Shown here: piece by piece, positions 17,392 through 26,147 of the stretch | How the letters are laid out: each line of letters opens with the position of its first letter | Position numbering within the stretch: position 1 is the stretch's first letter | From: Flagellimonas profundi | GTDB lineage: Bacteria > Bacteroidota > Bacteroidia > Flavobacteriales > Flavobacteriaceae | Length of the DNA stretch: 64,000 nucleotides | Assembly: GCF_017313275.1 (NCBI RefSeq) | Contig: NZ_JAFLNM010000003.1 | Coordinates: 155,163 to 219,162, forward strand | Direction of reading: 5' to 3' | Position numbers and translations under genes: made by a program | The notes under the pieces: model-generated | The model's database searches: none | The model's input: the letters and a program-made list of their open reading frames with translations, nothing else | What the model was told of the DNA's origin: nothing

Positions 17392-18033
17392 ATGGTTTTA
17401 GATAAGCAAATCGCAAAAAAAACAGCCGAGCTGTTATTACAAATTAATGCAATTAAGTTGGAACCTGAAAATCCTTTTACTTGGGCTTCGGGTTGGAAAT
17501 CGCCTATTTATTGCGATAATAGGATCATGCTCTCTTACCCCCAAGTGCGGAATTTTGTGAGGGAAGAAATTGCCAAACAAGTCGAGAAACTCTATGGTAG
17601 GCCAGATGTAATCGCAGGAGTCGCTACTGGCGCCATCGGAATTGGAATTTTGGTCGCCGAAGCACTGGGTCTCCCCTTTGTTTATGTAAGACCAAAACCA
17701 AAAGAGCACGGAAGGCAAAACCAAATTGAAGGTTATTTTGAAGCTGGGCAGAGCGTCGTGGTCATCGAAGACCTTATAAGTACGGGCAACAGCAGTTTAA
17801 ATGCCGTGCAGGCCCTGAAGGCTCAAAATGCCGATATTAAAGGTATGATCGCAATATTCACCTATGGTTTTCCCGTATCCATCGAAAACTTTGAAAAAGA
17901 GGGTGTGGAACTTCATACGCTATCCGATTACCAAAACCTGATCGAACAAGCCTCGGAGACCAACTACATTCAACAAAATCAATTACAGACCCTATTGGAG
18001 TGGAGATCCAATCCACAAGAATGGAAGAAATAA
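17392..18033 (+). CDS. pyrE: Orotate phosphoribosyltransferase
   Basis: PyrE joins orotate to PRPP to make OMP in pyrimidine synthesis. The PRPP-binding motif VVVIEDLISTGNSS is intact, and FTWASGWKSPIYCDNR and RPKPKEHGRQNQIEG are family-typical. The start at 17392 gives the normal 213 residues; the frame stays open upstream across the Nudix gene, but that extension is antisense to it and has no PyrE similarity. The SRPBCC gene follows after 9 nt and is probably cotranscribed. Confidence 0.95.
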   Translation: MVLDKQIAKKTAELLLQINAIKLEPENPFTWASGWKSPIYCDNRIMLSYPQVRNFVREEIAKQVEKLYGRPDVIAGVATGAIGIGILVAEALGLPFVYVRPKPKEHGRQNQIEGYFEAGQSVVVIEDLISTGNSSLNAVQALKAQNADIKGMIAIFTYGFPVSIENFEKEGVELHTLSDYQNLIEQASETNYIQQNQLQTLLEWRSNPQEWKK

Positions 18034-18042
18034 AAATTTACA

Positions 18043-18441
18043 ATGCACATTGAAACCCCAACAAAGCAGGTAGCTAAAAGCGACAAGGAAGTATTTGAGT
18101 TCTTGACCAATATCAAAAACTTTGAAATACTGATGCCCGATAACATAGACAAATTCGAAGTGTTGGACGAGAACACTTTTAAATTTGCATTGAAAGGCAT
18201 GCCCGAAATCGTGCTCCGGTTAAAGGAACAAAACCCGAATGACAAAGTGGTATTGGGCGCTGCCAGCGATAAGCTGCCCTTTACATTGACCGCGGACATT
18301 AACGCTCTGGGCGAAAACGAAAGCGAAGTTGCATTGAGTTTTGAAGGAGAGTTCAATGCCATGATGGCCATGATGATCAAAGCACCCATTACCAATTTTA
18401 TGGGAACCCTGTCCAACAACTTGGACAAAATAGGTCAGTAA
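18043..18441 (+). CDS. SRPBCC (START-like) family protein
   Basis: A 132-residue protein of the CoxG/SRPBCC helix-grip fold. It starts with HIETPTKQVAKSDKEVFEFLTNIKNF, the usual first beta strand and helix, and ends with the long C-terminal helix that closes the ligand cavity (FNAMMAMMIKAPITNFMGTL). No catalytic residue can be named. It may bind a hydrophobic ligand. It follows pyrE, a common flavobacterial order, and its last codons overlap the convergent birA gene by 7 nt. Confidence 0.8.
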   Translation: MHIETPTKQVAKSDKEVFEFLTNIKNFEILMPDNIDKFEVLDENTFKFALKGMPEIVLRLKEQNPNDKVVLGAASDKLPFTLTADINALGENESEVALSFEGEFNAMMAMMIKAPITNFMGTLSNNLDKIGQ

Positions 18442-19178
18442 AGCAAGCTTACTTGCTTTAGATCAAATTCTTTAAATATCCTATCCTCCAGCTCGATCAC
18501 CAATTTTCCGGAAGATGAAACCCTTCGGATATACCCCATGAACATTTCTCCGTCGCCATCGGTAAAAGTGGAAGGTTTGTCCTTTCTAAAAAGTAACTTT
18601 TCGTAGAAGGGCAACAATTGCGTGACGGTCTTGGATTCGATAGCTTCCAAACGCAACCAGATACGCTCCAGGAGTTTTTGGAGCAGTTCATCCAGATCAA
18701 AATTGCGGCCTGTAATTCGTTTCAAAGAGGAAGCTTTGTCCAAATTTTCAAAATCCGTTTGGTTCACGTTCAAGCCAATTCCGATAATGGACTGTCCCAC
18801 CCTTTCACCTTTGAGCACATTTTCGATCAAAATGCCACAAACTTTCTTGGAACCTGACATAATGTCGTTGGGCCATTTTATCTTCACATTTGGCACCAAA
18901 AATTCTTCCAACACATCATAAACCGCCATGGAAATGGCAATGTTCAGAACAAACTGATGTTTGACACTTAACGCATCAAACCTTCGCAACACGCTGAATG
19001 TAAGGTTTTTGCTGCTTTCGGAATACCAAACCGTTCCCATCTGCCCCCTACCGTTCAATTGTTTTTCGGCAACAACAACAGTATAATCCAACGGATTTTC
19101 CGAGCGCAACAAATCCTTTAAATATTGATTTGTGGAATCCGTGGCATCAAGTTTGAGTAATTGAAAATGTTTTCCCAA
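18435..19178 (-). CDS. birA: Biotin--[acetyl-CoA-carboxylase] ligase
   Basis: The 247-residue ligase attaches biotin to the carboxylase carrier lysine. The biotinyl-AMP site is GRGQMGTVWYSESSKNL, and KWPNDI with SGSKKVCGILIE completes the active site. There is no N-terminal helix-turn-helix, so this is a monofunctional class I enzyme that does not repress bio genes by DNA binding. The start is TTG at 19178; the next in-frame codon upstream of note is a stop at 19193, and there is no ATG nearby. Confidence 0.93.
   Translation of the reverse strand: MGKHFQLLKLDATDSTNQYLKDLLRSENPLDYTVVVAEKQLNGRGQMGTVWYSESSKNLTFSVLRRFDALSVKHQFVLNIAISMAVYDVLEEFLVPNVKIKWPNDIMSGSKKVCGILIENVLKGERVGQSIIGIGLNVNQTDFENLDKASSLKRITGRNFDLDELLQKLLERIWLRLEAIESKTVTQLLPFYEKLLFRKDKPSTFTDGDGEMFMGYIRRVSSSGKLVIELEDRIFKEFDLKQVSLLY
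18439..18460. terminator. Hairpin over the birA/SRPBCC convergent ends
   Basis: A perfect 9-bp stem TAAAGCAAG / CTTGCTTTA with a CTTA loop covers the stop codon of the + gene and the last codons of birA. There is no T-run on either side, so function as a terminator is uncertain. Confidence 0.4.
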
Positions 19179-19233
19179 TGTGACAAGCCTTTACGATTTG
19201 TTAAAAACTAGGGCTAAGAAAACAAAAAAAACA

Positions 19234-19241
19234 TAACTTTG
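19234..19241 (+). promoter_or_regulatory. -7 box TAACTTTG for rsfS-ftsH
   Basis: TAACTTTG fits TAnnTTTG, 19 nt before the rsfS ATG. No TTG was found at the normal spacing. Confidence 0.45.
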
Positions 19242-19260
19242 TAAAAACTAAATTTTTTGA

Positions 19261-19638
19261 ATGCAGAAAACGAAAGCTAGTGCAGATGAATTGATTGCCT
19301 TGATCCTGGAAGGAATAGAAGACGTTAAAGGAGTTGATATAAATCTACTGGACCTTAGGGAAATCGAAAATACAGTTTGCGACTACTTTATCATCTGCAC
19401 TGGTACTTCCAACACACATGTTAACGCAATAGTATCCTCCATCCAAAAGAAGGTAAGCAAAGCCATACACGACAAGCCATGGCATGTTGAAGGCTCTGAA
19501 AACGCTGAATGGGTGCTGATGGATTATGTAAATGTTGTGGTACATGTATTTCAAAAACACATTAGGGAATTTTATGACATTGAAGGGCTTTGGGGAGATG
19601 CCAAGGTCACTATGGTGGAAAGCAGTTACAATTCTTAA
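19261..19638 (+). CDS. rsfS: Ribosome silencing factor RsfS
   Basis: The 125-residue protein belongs to the RsfS/Iojap family, which binds ribosomal protein L14 and blocks subunit joining in starved cells. Family marks are DYFIICTGTSNTHV, the conserved KPWHVEGSENAEWVLMDY and VVHVFQKHIREFYDIEGLWGDA. It starts an operon-like run: ftsH begins 6 nt after its stop. The order rsfS-ftsH is typical of Bacteroidetes. Confidence 0.95.
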   Translation: MQKTKASADELIALILEGIEDVKGVDINLLDLREIENTVCDYFIICTGTSNTHVNAIVSSIQKKVSKAIHDKPWHVEGSENAEWVLMDYVNVVVHVFQKHIREFYDIEGLWGDAKVTMVESSYNS

Positions 19639-19644
19639 GAAAAA

Positions 19645-21597
19645 ATGGCAAACGAAAACAACCCGAATAATAATGCTCCAAAGAAACCACGCTTTAGCTC
19701 GTGGTGGATTTATGGTGTGGTAATCGCTATTATAATTGGCTTCCAATTTTTTGGAGGAAGCAGTTTTTCTAGCACAGAAAAAACCACAACTTCTGAGTTA
19801 CAGGAATTTTTACGCAACGGTGACATATCCAAAATCGTCATCATTACAAATACGCGTCAGGCCAAGGTATACCTTACCGAGGAGGCCATGAAAAAGGACG
19901 TCCACAAAGGTGTGGCCGAGAAACCCCTTTTCCCCTCCACTGGTCTGGTACCACAATACGTTCTGGACTACGGAGACCTCCAGATTTTCCAGAATGAAAT
20001 CACGGAAATCAAGAAAGAAAACAACTTGGACACCATTGTCGAATTCGACACGGAATCCAATGTGCTCGGTGAAATATTCTTGACCCTGCTGCCATTCGCT
20101 CTTATTATAGGTATTTGGATATACCTCATGCGCAGAATGTCTGGTGGTGCAGGAGGTGGTGCAGGCGGACAGATTTTCAATATCGGAAAATCCAAGGCCA
20201 AACTATTCGATGAAAAAACGGATACCCGTACATCTTTTAAAGATGTAGCAGGCTTGGAAGGTGCAAAAGAAGAAGTTCAGGAAATCGTAGAGTTCCTTAA
20301 AAACCCGGATAAATATACCTCCCTTGGGGGTAAAATACCAAAGGGAGCCCTTTTGGTAGGCCCTCCCGGTACAGGTAAGACCCTTTTGGCAAAAGCCGTG
20401 GCAGGTGAGGCAAAAGTGCCTTTCTTCTCACTATCAGGTTCAGACTTCGTGGAGATGTTCGTAGGTGTGGGGGCATCAAGGGTAAGGGATTTGTTCAAAC
20501 AAGCGAAGGACAAATCACCCGCCATCATATTTATTGATGAAATCGACGCAATTGGACGTGCAAGGGGAAAGAACAACTTTACGGGTTCCAATGACGAGCG
20601 TGAAAATACATTGAACCAGTTATTGACCGAAATGGATGGTTTCGGCACCAACACCAACGTAATTGTGTTGGCTGCAACCAACCGTGCCGATGTACTGGAT
20701 AAAGCATTGATGCGTGCAGGGCGTTTTGACCGTCAAATTTATGTTGACCTACCCGACCTTAACGAAAGAAAGGAAATATTCGAAGTTCACCTTCGTCCCA
20801 TTAAAACGGCAGAAACACTGGATTTGGACTTTTTGGCCAAGCAAACACCCGGTTTCTCAGGAGCAGATATTGCCAATGTCTGTAACGAAGCTGCACTTAT
20901 CGCCGCCCGTAAAGAGAAAAAAGCGGTGACAAAACAAGACTTCTTGGATGCCGTTGACAGAATTGTTGGAGGTCTGGAAAAGAAGAACAAAATCATCACC
21001 CCGGACGAAAAGAAAACCATTGCCTTCCACGAAGCAGGGCACGCCACCGTAAGCTGGATGTTGGAACATGCTGCACCGTTGGTAAAAGTTACCATTGTAC
21101 CGCGTGGACAATCGCTGGGTGCCGCTTGGTACCTTCCCGAAGAACGCTTAATTGTTCGACCAGAGCAAATGTTCGATGAAATGTGTGCGACCATGGGTGG
21201 TAGAGCCGCAGAAAAAGTAATGTTCGGCAAAATTTCCACAGGTGCATTGAGTGATTTGGAAAAAGTAACCAAACAAGCTCGTGCCATGGTTACCATATAT
21301 GGGCTTAATGATGAATTGGGGAACATTACCTATTACGATTCTTCAGGACAGAACGAGTACGGGTTCACCAAACCGTATAGTGAAGAAACGGCCCAAAAAA
21401 TTGACCAAGAGATATCCAAAATGATAGAAAAGCAGTATCAGCGAGCTATTAAATTGTTGGAAGACAATAAAGACAAGCTTACCGAACTTGCCGAAAGACT
21501 TTTGGACAAAGAGGTTATTTTTAAAGACGATTTGGAAAAGATTTTTGGCCAGAGACCTTTTGAAAAAGAGGAAGAAAAACTTGAACCTGCCGAATAA
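19645..21597 (+). CDS. ftsH: ATP-dependent zinc metalloprotease FtsH
   Basis: A membrane AAA+ protease that removes damaged or unassembled membrane proteins. Two transmembrane helices flank a periplasmic domain (about 24-41 and 145-165, the latter followed by a glycine-rich linker). Walker A GPPGTGKT lies at about 239-246, Walker B in IIFIDEIDAIG, and the second region of homology is in AATNRADVLDKALMRAGRFDR. The zinc site is HEAGH at His462-His466. At 650 residues it is complete. The C-terminus ends in an acidic KEEEEKLEPAE tail. Confidence 0.98.
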   Translation: MANENNPNNNAPKKPRFSSWWIYGVVIAIIIGFQFFGGSSFSSTEKTTTSELQEFLRNGDISKIVIITNTRQAKVYLTEEAMKKDVHKGVAEKPLFPSTGLVPQYVLDYGDLQIFQNEITEIKKENNLDTIVEFDTESNVLGEIFLTLLPFALIIGIWIYLMRRMSGGAGGGAGGQIFNIGKSKAKLFDEKTDTRTSFKDVAGLEGAKEEVQEIVEFLKNPDKYTSLGGKIPKGALLVGPPGTGKTLLAKAVAGEAKVPFFSLSGSDFVEMFVGVGASRVRDLFKQAKDKSPAIIFIDEIDAIGRARGKNNFTGSNDERENTLNQLLTEMDGFGTNTNVIVLAATNRADVLDKALMRAGRFDRQIYVDLPDLNERKEIFEVHLRPIKTAETLDLDFLAKQTPGFSGADIANVCNEAALIAARKEKKAVTKQDFLDAVDRIVGGLEKKNKIITPDEKKTIAFHEAGHATVSWMLEHAAPLVKVTIVPRGQSLGAAWYLPEERLIVRPEQMFDEMCATMGGRAAEKVMFGKISTGALSDLEKVTKQARAMVTIYGLNDELGNITYYDSSGQNEYGFTKPYSEETAQKIDQEISKMIEKQYQRAIKLLEDNKDKLTELAERLLDKEVIFKDDLEKIFGQRPFEKEEEKLEPAE

Positions 21598-21663
21598 AAT
21601 CATTTAGCAAAATCTAACCAAAAGAATTATATTGATTCAGTAGAAAAGAACGCATAACCATAA

Positions 21664-22272
21664 ATGGGAGTTTTTAAAAAACTTTTCGGAGGAGGAAAAA
21701 AGGTTTCCAAGGAAACCACGGAAACCCGTGGTGAGCACATGCCCGATTTAAAGATTCCCGTAGATGAGAAATTTACCATCTACTTTAAAAAAAATGGTGG
21801 CAAATTTATCTACTGCGAAGATTTTGCAGAGGTTTCCGAAGCGTTAAAAAACATTATTTCGGAAAATGATTGGCAAAACCATCTTTTTTATTCCATGGAT
21901 CCCAGATTGGAAACACGTTTTGCTTCGGAGAACATTAACTTCACCAATGACCGCAACGAAAGCGATATTTTCTTTACAACCTGTGAGCACCTTGTTGCAC
22001 ACAACGGTTCCATTTTGGTATGCTCCAATCAAATAAAGGAAAAGAAATTAAACGAACTCCCTTCCAACTTGGTGGTTTTTGCCACCACAAGTCAATTGGT
22101 GGATTCCATCAGTGAAGCACTCAAAATTATCAAAGAACGCTATCAAAAAAATATTCCCAATAACATTACAACCTTAAAGCACTTTCAGCAAACTCCCGAA
22201 AACAAAGATGACTTTCTTTCCTACGGAAGTGCCTCAAAAAATGTATATCTTTTACTCCTAGAAGATTTCTAA
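21664..22272 (+). CDS. LUD-domain (LutC-like) protein
   Basis: A 202-residue protein with the LUD fold seen in LutC/YkgG. Recognisable parts are DIFFTTCEHLVAHNGSILV and LPSNLVVFATTSQLV. LutC proteins belong to the lactate-oxidising LutABC complex, but neither LutA nor LutB is present here. Instead the gene lies between ftsH and cdsA, 4 nt before the latter. The basic N-terminus (FKKLFGGGKKVSK) may contact membranes or nucleic acid. The role is unknown, but the position is conserved in Flavobacteriaceae as far as remembered. Confidence 0.78.
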   Translation: MGVFKKLFGGGKKVSKETTETRGEHMPDLKIPVDEKFTIYFKKNGGKFIYCEDFAEVSEALKNIISENDWQNHLFYSMDPRLETRFASENINFTNDRNESDIFFTTCEHLVAHNGSILVCSNQIKEKKLNELPSNLVVFATTSQLVDSISEALKIIKERYQKNIPNNITTLKHFQQTPENKDDFLSYGSASKNVYLLLLEDF

Positions 22273-22276
22273 ATAA

Positions 22277-23080
22277 ATGAGAGAGCTTTTGCGACGCTCC
22301 ATAACAGGAGTGATTTACGTGGTACTTTTGCTAGGAGCGGTATTCTTGAGCTCGGATGCCTTCGATTTTTTATTTATGACCTTTGGTTTGGCTTGTCTAT
22401 ATGAATTTAAACGTATTGTCCGTTTAAAAGGATATTATGTGTTTATGGCCTATTTGGCGTTATGGTGGGTCTTTATTTATTTGACCAATGACACAACTGC
22501 CATCAACCTTTTGATGCTGTTGACCATTACCGTGGATATCGCATTACTGATGTTTCTTTTCTCTAAAGGCCCCAGGAATTTCACCAGTTTTCAGAAGTTT
22601 TTTATTGGACTCTTCTACATTGGGGGCGGATGTATTTTTTTAACTATGATCCCCTATAAGATCGATGAATTTGCCCAGTTTTTGATCATGGGCATCTTTA
22701 TTTTGATATGGGTCAATGATACGTTTGCCTATTTAGTGGGCCGAACTTTTGGCCGCACAAAACTTTTTCCTTCAGTTTCACCAAAAAAAACCATTGAAGG
22801 TTCTGTTGGAGGTCTTATTTTTGCACTGGTAGCTGCTTATTTTTTATCGTGGTACGAAACAAGGCTCACGGTAATGGAATGGATGGCAATGGCCTGTTTA
22901 ATAGTGATTGCAGGAAGTTTGGGCGATTTATTGGAATCAAAATTCAAACGAATGGCAGGAGTAAAGGATAGCGGGGCTATTTTACCTGGACATGGCGGAA
23001 TTTGGGACCGACTGGATAGCTTGGTTTTTGCAGCACCTTTTGCTTATTTGATTTTAACTATATTCTCCTATGTTTCATAA
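22277..23080 (+). CDS. cdsA: Phosphatidate cytidylyltransferase
   Basis: This integral membrane enzyme makes CDP-diacylglycerol from phosphatidate and CTP, the branch point of phospholipid synthesis. It has about eight hydrophobic helices, and the CDS signature lies near the C-terminus: KDSGAILPGHGGIWDRLDSL, with the preceding SLGDLLESKFKR. At 267 residues it has the usual length. It overlaps psd by 11 nt (23070-23080), so the two are translationally coupled. Confidence 0.95.
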   Translation: MRELLRRSITGVIYVVLLLGAVFLSSDAFDFLFMTFGLACLYEFKRIVRLKGYYVFMAYLALWWVFIYLTNDTTAINLLMLLTITVDIALLMFLFSKGPRNFTSFQKFFIGLFYIGGGCIFLTMIPYKIDEFAQFLIMGIFILIWVNDTFAYLVGRTFGRTKLFPSVSPKKTIEGSVGGLIFALVAAYFLSWYETRLTVMEWMAMACLIVIAGSLGDLLESKFKRMAGVKDSGAILPGHGGIWDRLDSLVFAAPFAYLILTIFSYVS

Positions 23081-23735
23081 AGAGGGGCAAAAAATTATTA
23101 TCACCACATTTTTTTTAGTGGTAGCTGTGGTATTGACCGCACAGTACTTCATTGATGTTGAATGGATTCGGTTTACGGTACAAATTGCTGCATTGTTGCT
23201 TTTGATAGCTATTCTACAATTTTTTAGGAACCCAAAAAGGTTGGTCACGCCCAATTTTGATGAAATATTGGCCCCAGTTGATGGAAAAGTGGTTGTAATC
23301 GAAGAGGTTTACGAGCCCGAATACTTCAAAGAGAACAGAAAGCAAGTATCCATATTCATGTCTCCCACCAATGTGCACGTTACAAGGTATCCGGCTAGCG
23401 GAACAGTTACCTATTCCAAATACCACCCCGGAAAATATTTGGTGGCCTGGCACCCAAAATCCAGTACTGAAAATGAACGTACCACTATAATACTGCACAC
23501 ACCAAAATTTGGGGAAATCGGGTACAGACAAATAGCAGGTGCCATGGCACGTAGGATCGTAAACTATGCCGAAGAGGGCGAACAAGTTACTCAGGGCGAG
23601 GATGCTGGATTCATAAAATTTGGGTCCAGAGTAGATCTGTTGTTACCGCTAGACTGTGATATTAACGTAAAACTCAATCAAAAAGTAGTTGGAGCACGCA
23701 CTTGCATTGCTTCCGTTAGACCATTGGATGATTAA
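23070..23735 (+). CDS. psd: Phosphatidylserine decarboxylase family protein
   Basis: The short (221 residue) PSD type forms phosphatidylethanolamine. It has an N-terminal membrane anchor of two helices (about 9-48), then the catalytic domain with APVDGKVV, FMSPTNVHVTRYP and HPGKY. The self-cleavage site is probably the Gly-Ser of FGSRVDLLLP (about 187), where a pyruvoyl group forms; the canonical LGST is replaced by FGSR, as in other short PSDs. It overlaps cdsA upstream and the acyl-CoA-binding gene downstream by 8 nt. Confidence 0.93.
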   Translation: MFHKEGQKIIITTFFLVVAVVLTAQYFIDVEWIRFTVQIAALLLLIAILQFFRNPKRLVTPNFDEILAPVDGKVVVIEEVYEPEYFKENRKQVSIFMSPTNVHVTRYPASGTVTYSKYHPGKYLVAWHPKSSTENERTTIILHTPKFGEIGYRQIAGAMARRIVNYAEEGEQVTQGEDAGFIKFGSRVDLLLPLDCDINVKLNQKVVGARTCIASVRPLDD

Positions 23736-23991
23736 CGAAGAATTACATAAAAGATTCAACGACGCCGTTAACTTTGTTAACGACTACACCGATCCATTGC
23801 CAGCCGATCTGTTGCTAAAACTCTATGCCTACTTCAAAATTGCGAACAAAAACTTTGATAACCCAGGTAGTAGGACCCCCCTTATCAATGCATTCAAGGC
23901 AAACGCCCTTTTCCAAGCAAAGAGAATAAGTGTGGAAGAGGCCATGGAAAAATATGTGGAATTGGTGGAAAAAGAGCTAAAAACCCTCTAA
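23728..23991 (+). CDS. Acyl-CoA-binding protein
   Basis: A small ACBP of 87 residues. The fold signature is seen in KLYAYFKIANKNF, with the Lys/Tyr residues that bind the CoA phosphate, and in ISVEEAMEKYVELVEKEL, the fourth helix. The start at 23728 is preferred to the frame opening at 23689, since it gives the standard length and an 8-nt overlap with psd. ACBPs buffer long-chain acyl-CoA; they are common in eukaryotes and patchy in bacteria. The position after psd puts it in phospholipid metabolism. Confidence 0.9.
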   Translation: MINEELHKRFNDAVNFVNDYTDPLPADLLLKLYAYFKIANKNFDNPGSRTPLINAFKANALFQAKRISVEEAMEKYVELVEKELKTL

Positions 23992-25256
23992 GAAACCAAA
24001 TTTGGGGTAGCAAACGATTTCTCGAAATACGTAAAATAGATAGCTCCAAAAATCGTCACCAAAAAATAAAAGGCCACAAAGTAGCTTGCCGCCGAAAAAT
24101 ACGTGTCGATCCCAAACCAATCGTTGGTTACATAAATAAGTATCACCCCCCCTATTCCTCGGACCATTTCAATCCAAACTGCGTAGTTCTTACGATCCAT
24201 TAAGGTTGTATATCCATAAATGCCCACAAAAATAAACGCACCGAAAAGTAAAAGGCCATCAAAACCAATCTCCGAGTAACTGTAAAACATAAAGAGCATT
24301 AAAAAGGTGGTAACGATCAACTGAAAGAGTGCATACCCCTTTAAGGATCTAGATGCCTCGGGTTGATACTTCCTAAAGTTGTACACGTTCTCTATAATAG
24401 TAACAGGATATTTTTCCTTTACATCTTTAGGCCGCCAACCTGTGGGCATAAACCAAATCCGTAGTTTGTCCAGATAGCTTTTGGTCCTCCATGCATCCTG
24501 TATCAACCGCCATAAATGCTGAAAGTTGATGATTATCGGATTCCAGGTATTTGCCGGTTTTAATACGCCGTATTGCGGAGGCACCTCATCCAACTCCTCC
24601 TGAAAGGTTCCGAACATCCTATCCCAGACACAGAATATCTGTCCAAGGTTTTTATCGATGTACTCTGGATTAATGGCATGATGCACACGATGCTGTGACG
24701 GGGTCACGATCACATACTCCAAAACCCCCATTTTACCAATATGTTGGGTGTGATACCAAAACTGGGCAAACAAATGGATGGGAGCAAGTATCGCAATCAC
24801 TTGGTTGGGGACCCCCAAAAGAGCGGCAGGAATCAATAAAAGTGCGTAATACCCCAGCAAATTTGAAATGGGCTGCCTTAGCGCACATGCCAAATTAAAC
24901 TCTTCACTACTATGATGAATCACATGTTGGTTCCAAAAAAAATTGATATGATGGCTCAGCCTATGGTTCCAATAGCCAGCAAAATCCAGGGCAATAAAGG
25001 CCACTGTCCAAACTAACCACGTAGCCTTTATTTCCACCAAGGCCAAATGCTCCAATAAAAAGGGATAGCTTACCAAAATAAGTACCAGCCCCAGAGAATC
25101 CTTTACCACATTGGTCAGACCAGAGCTAAGACTGCTCACGGTATCCATGAGATTGTGTTTCTGATCTTTTACAAACCGACCGTAAAGAATTTCAATCAAT
25201 ACTAAGCCAATAAAAAACGGTGTAGCATATAACAATGCTGTTGCATACGATTCCAT
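23988..25256 (-). CDS. Sterol desaturase / fatty acid hydroxylase family protein
   Basis: A 422-residue membrane protein with the di-iron histidine boxes HRLSHH, HVIHHSSEE and HRVHHAINP in the first 200 residues, set among transmembrane helices. The C-terminal 120 residues add four to five more helices (from about 305), a layout common in bacterial members. These enzymes hydroxylate or desaturate a lipid chain with O2; the substrate in flavobacteria is not established. Its end overlaps the acyl-CoA-binding gene by 4 nt in a convergent way. Confidence 0.88.
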   Translation of the reverse strand: MESYATALLYATPFFIGLVLIEILYGRFVKDQKHNLMDTVSSLSSGLTNVVKDSLGLVLILVSYPFLLEHLALVEIKATWLVWTVAFIALDFAGYWNHRLSHHINFFWNQHVIHHSSEEFNLACALRQPISNLLGYYALLLIPAALLGVPNQVIAILAPIHLFAQFWYHTQHIGKMGVLEYVIVTPSQHRVHHAINPEYIDKNLGQIFCVWDRMFGTFQEELDEVPPQYGVLKPANTWNPIIINFQHLWRLIQDAWRTKSYLDKLRIWFMPTGWRPKDVKEKYPVTIIENVYNFRKYQPEASRSLKGYALFQLIVTTFLMLFMFYSYSEIGFDGLLLFGAFIFVGIYGYTTLMDRKNYAVWIEMVRGIGGVILIYVTNDWFGIDTYFSAASYFVAFYFLVTIFGAIYFTYFEKSFATPNLVS

Positions 25257-25308
25257 TTCAAAAATTTACGCTTTGCTCAATGCAAGAATGGGATTATGTG
25301 CTTATAAG

Positions 25309-26142
25309 TTACTTTAAATTTTTAAATAACTGAATATCGTTGGCATCTGTTAAATCGGGAATATGCTCGGAGCGAGGAATACACAGGACGCTTTTCGGTT
25401 GTTCGGCAACCAAGGTGTCAACGGCCTTGGGCAATTCCTTTTCTTTGCGTACTGGGTCAATAGGACATTTTTCTAAATAGGGATAGATTTCCTTCCCGGA
25501 AAAACTAAAAATGTTCATGCTAACCCGTAGCTCACCTGAGGCATCTTTATATTTGGGAACATCTTCCATGTCAGGTTTTTCAATAATGTCTTGCAAAAAA
25601 CCATCTGGAGAAATATCCATTACGGCAAACTTCGCAATGCGCTCCTCGGTATAATCAAAACCCGAACTGCCATAACTGATCAAGGCATGGGGAGCTTTTC
25701 TTTCTTCCCGTAAATCTTGCAAAGCACCAATGGAGTATAGATTATCCCCATTACAAACCGTAAACGTGGTTTGCTTCAATTCTGGATACTGATCCAAACA
25801 TTGTTGAAGGGCATCAGCGGTGCCCAATGGTTTTGTTCTTCCTTCTGGCACCGATTGCACGGCCAAGAAAACCTCCAATCCTGTTGGAAGATCGTCTTGC
25901 TCCTTCAAATTCCGAAAAGCCTCATTTTCAGGGCTAGTGATCAAATAAAGTTTGGTGTATCCTGCTTCCACAGCATTCTGAACCAGATAGTACAAAAAGG
26001 GTCTCCCATTTTTCCCAACGGGAATTAAACTTTTATGGGGGATATTGTCCATAACATCCTTTTGACCTTCCATATCTTTTAGGCTTCGCTTCATCCGTGA
26101 AGATGCACCACCTACCATGATGATCAAACTTGTATTCTCCAT
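25309..26142 (-). CDS. Sugar nucleotidyltransferase (RmlA/GlmU-like)
   Basis: A 277-residue GT-A nucleotidyltransferase. The nucleotide-binding motif VGGASSRMKR is near the N-terminus. LIPVGKNGRPFLYYLV, TVCNGDNLYS (metal-binding Asp) and IIEKPD follow as in the NTP-transferase fold. The start at 26142 (MENTSL) is chosen because the frame opening at 26151 uses TTG. It begins 5 nt after the GHMP kinase stop, so the pair is coupled: a sugar-1-phosphate made by the kinase could be activated here to an NDP-sugar. The actual sugar and nucleotide are unknown. Confidence 0.82.
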   Translation of the reverse strand: MENTSLIIMVGGASSRMKRSLKDMEGQKDVMDNIPHKSLIPVGKNGRPFLYYLVQNAVEAGYTKLYLITSPENEAFRNLKEQDDLPTGLEVFLAVQSVPEGRTKPLGTADALQQCLDQYPELKQTTFTVCNGDNLYSIGALQDLREERKAPHALISYGSSGFDYTEERIAKFAVMDISPDGFLQDIIEKPDMEDVPKYKDASGELRVSMNIFSFSGKEIYPYLEKCPIDPVRKEKELPKAVDTLVAEQPKSVLCIPRSEHIPDLTDANDIQLFKNLK

Positions 26143-26147
26143 TATAA

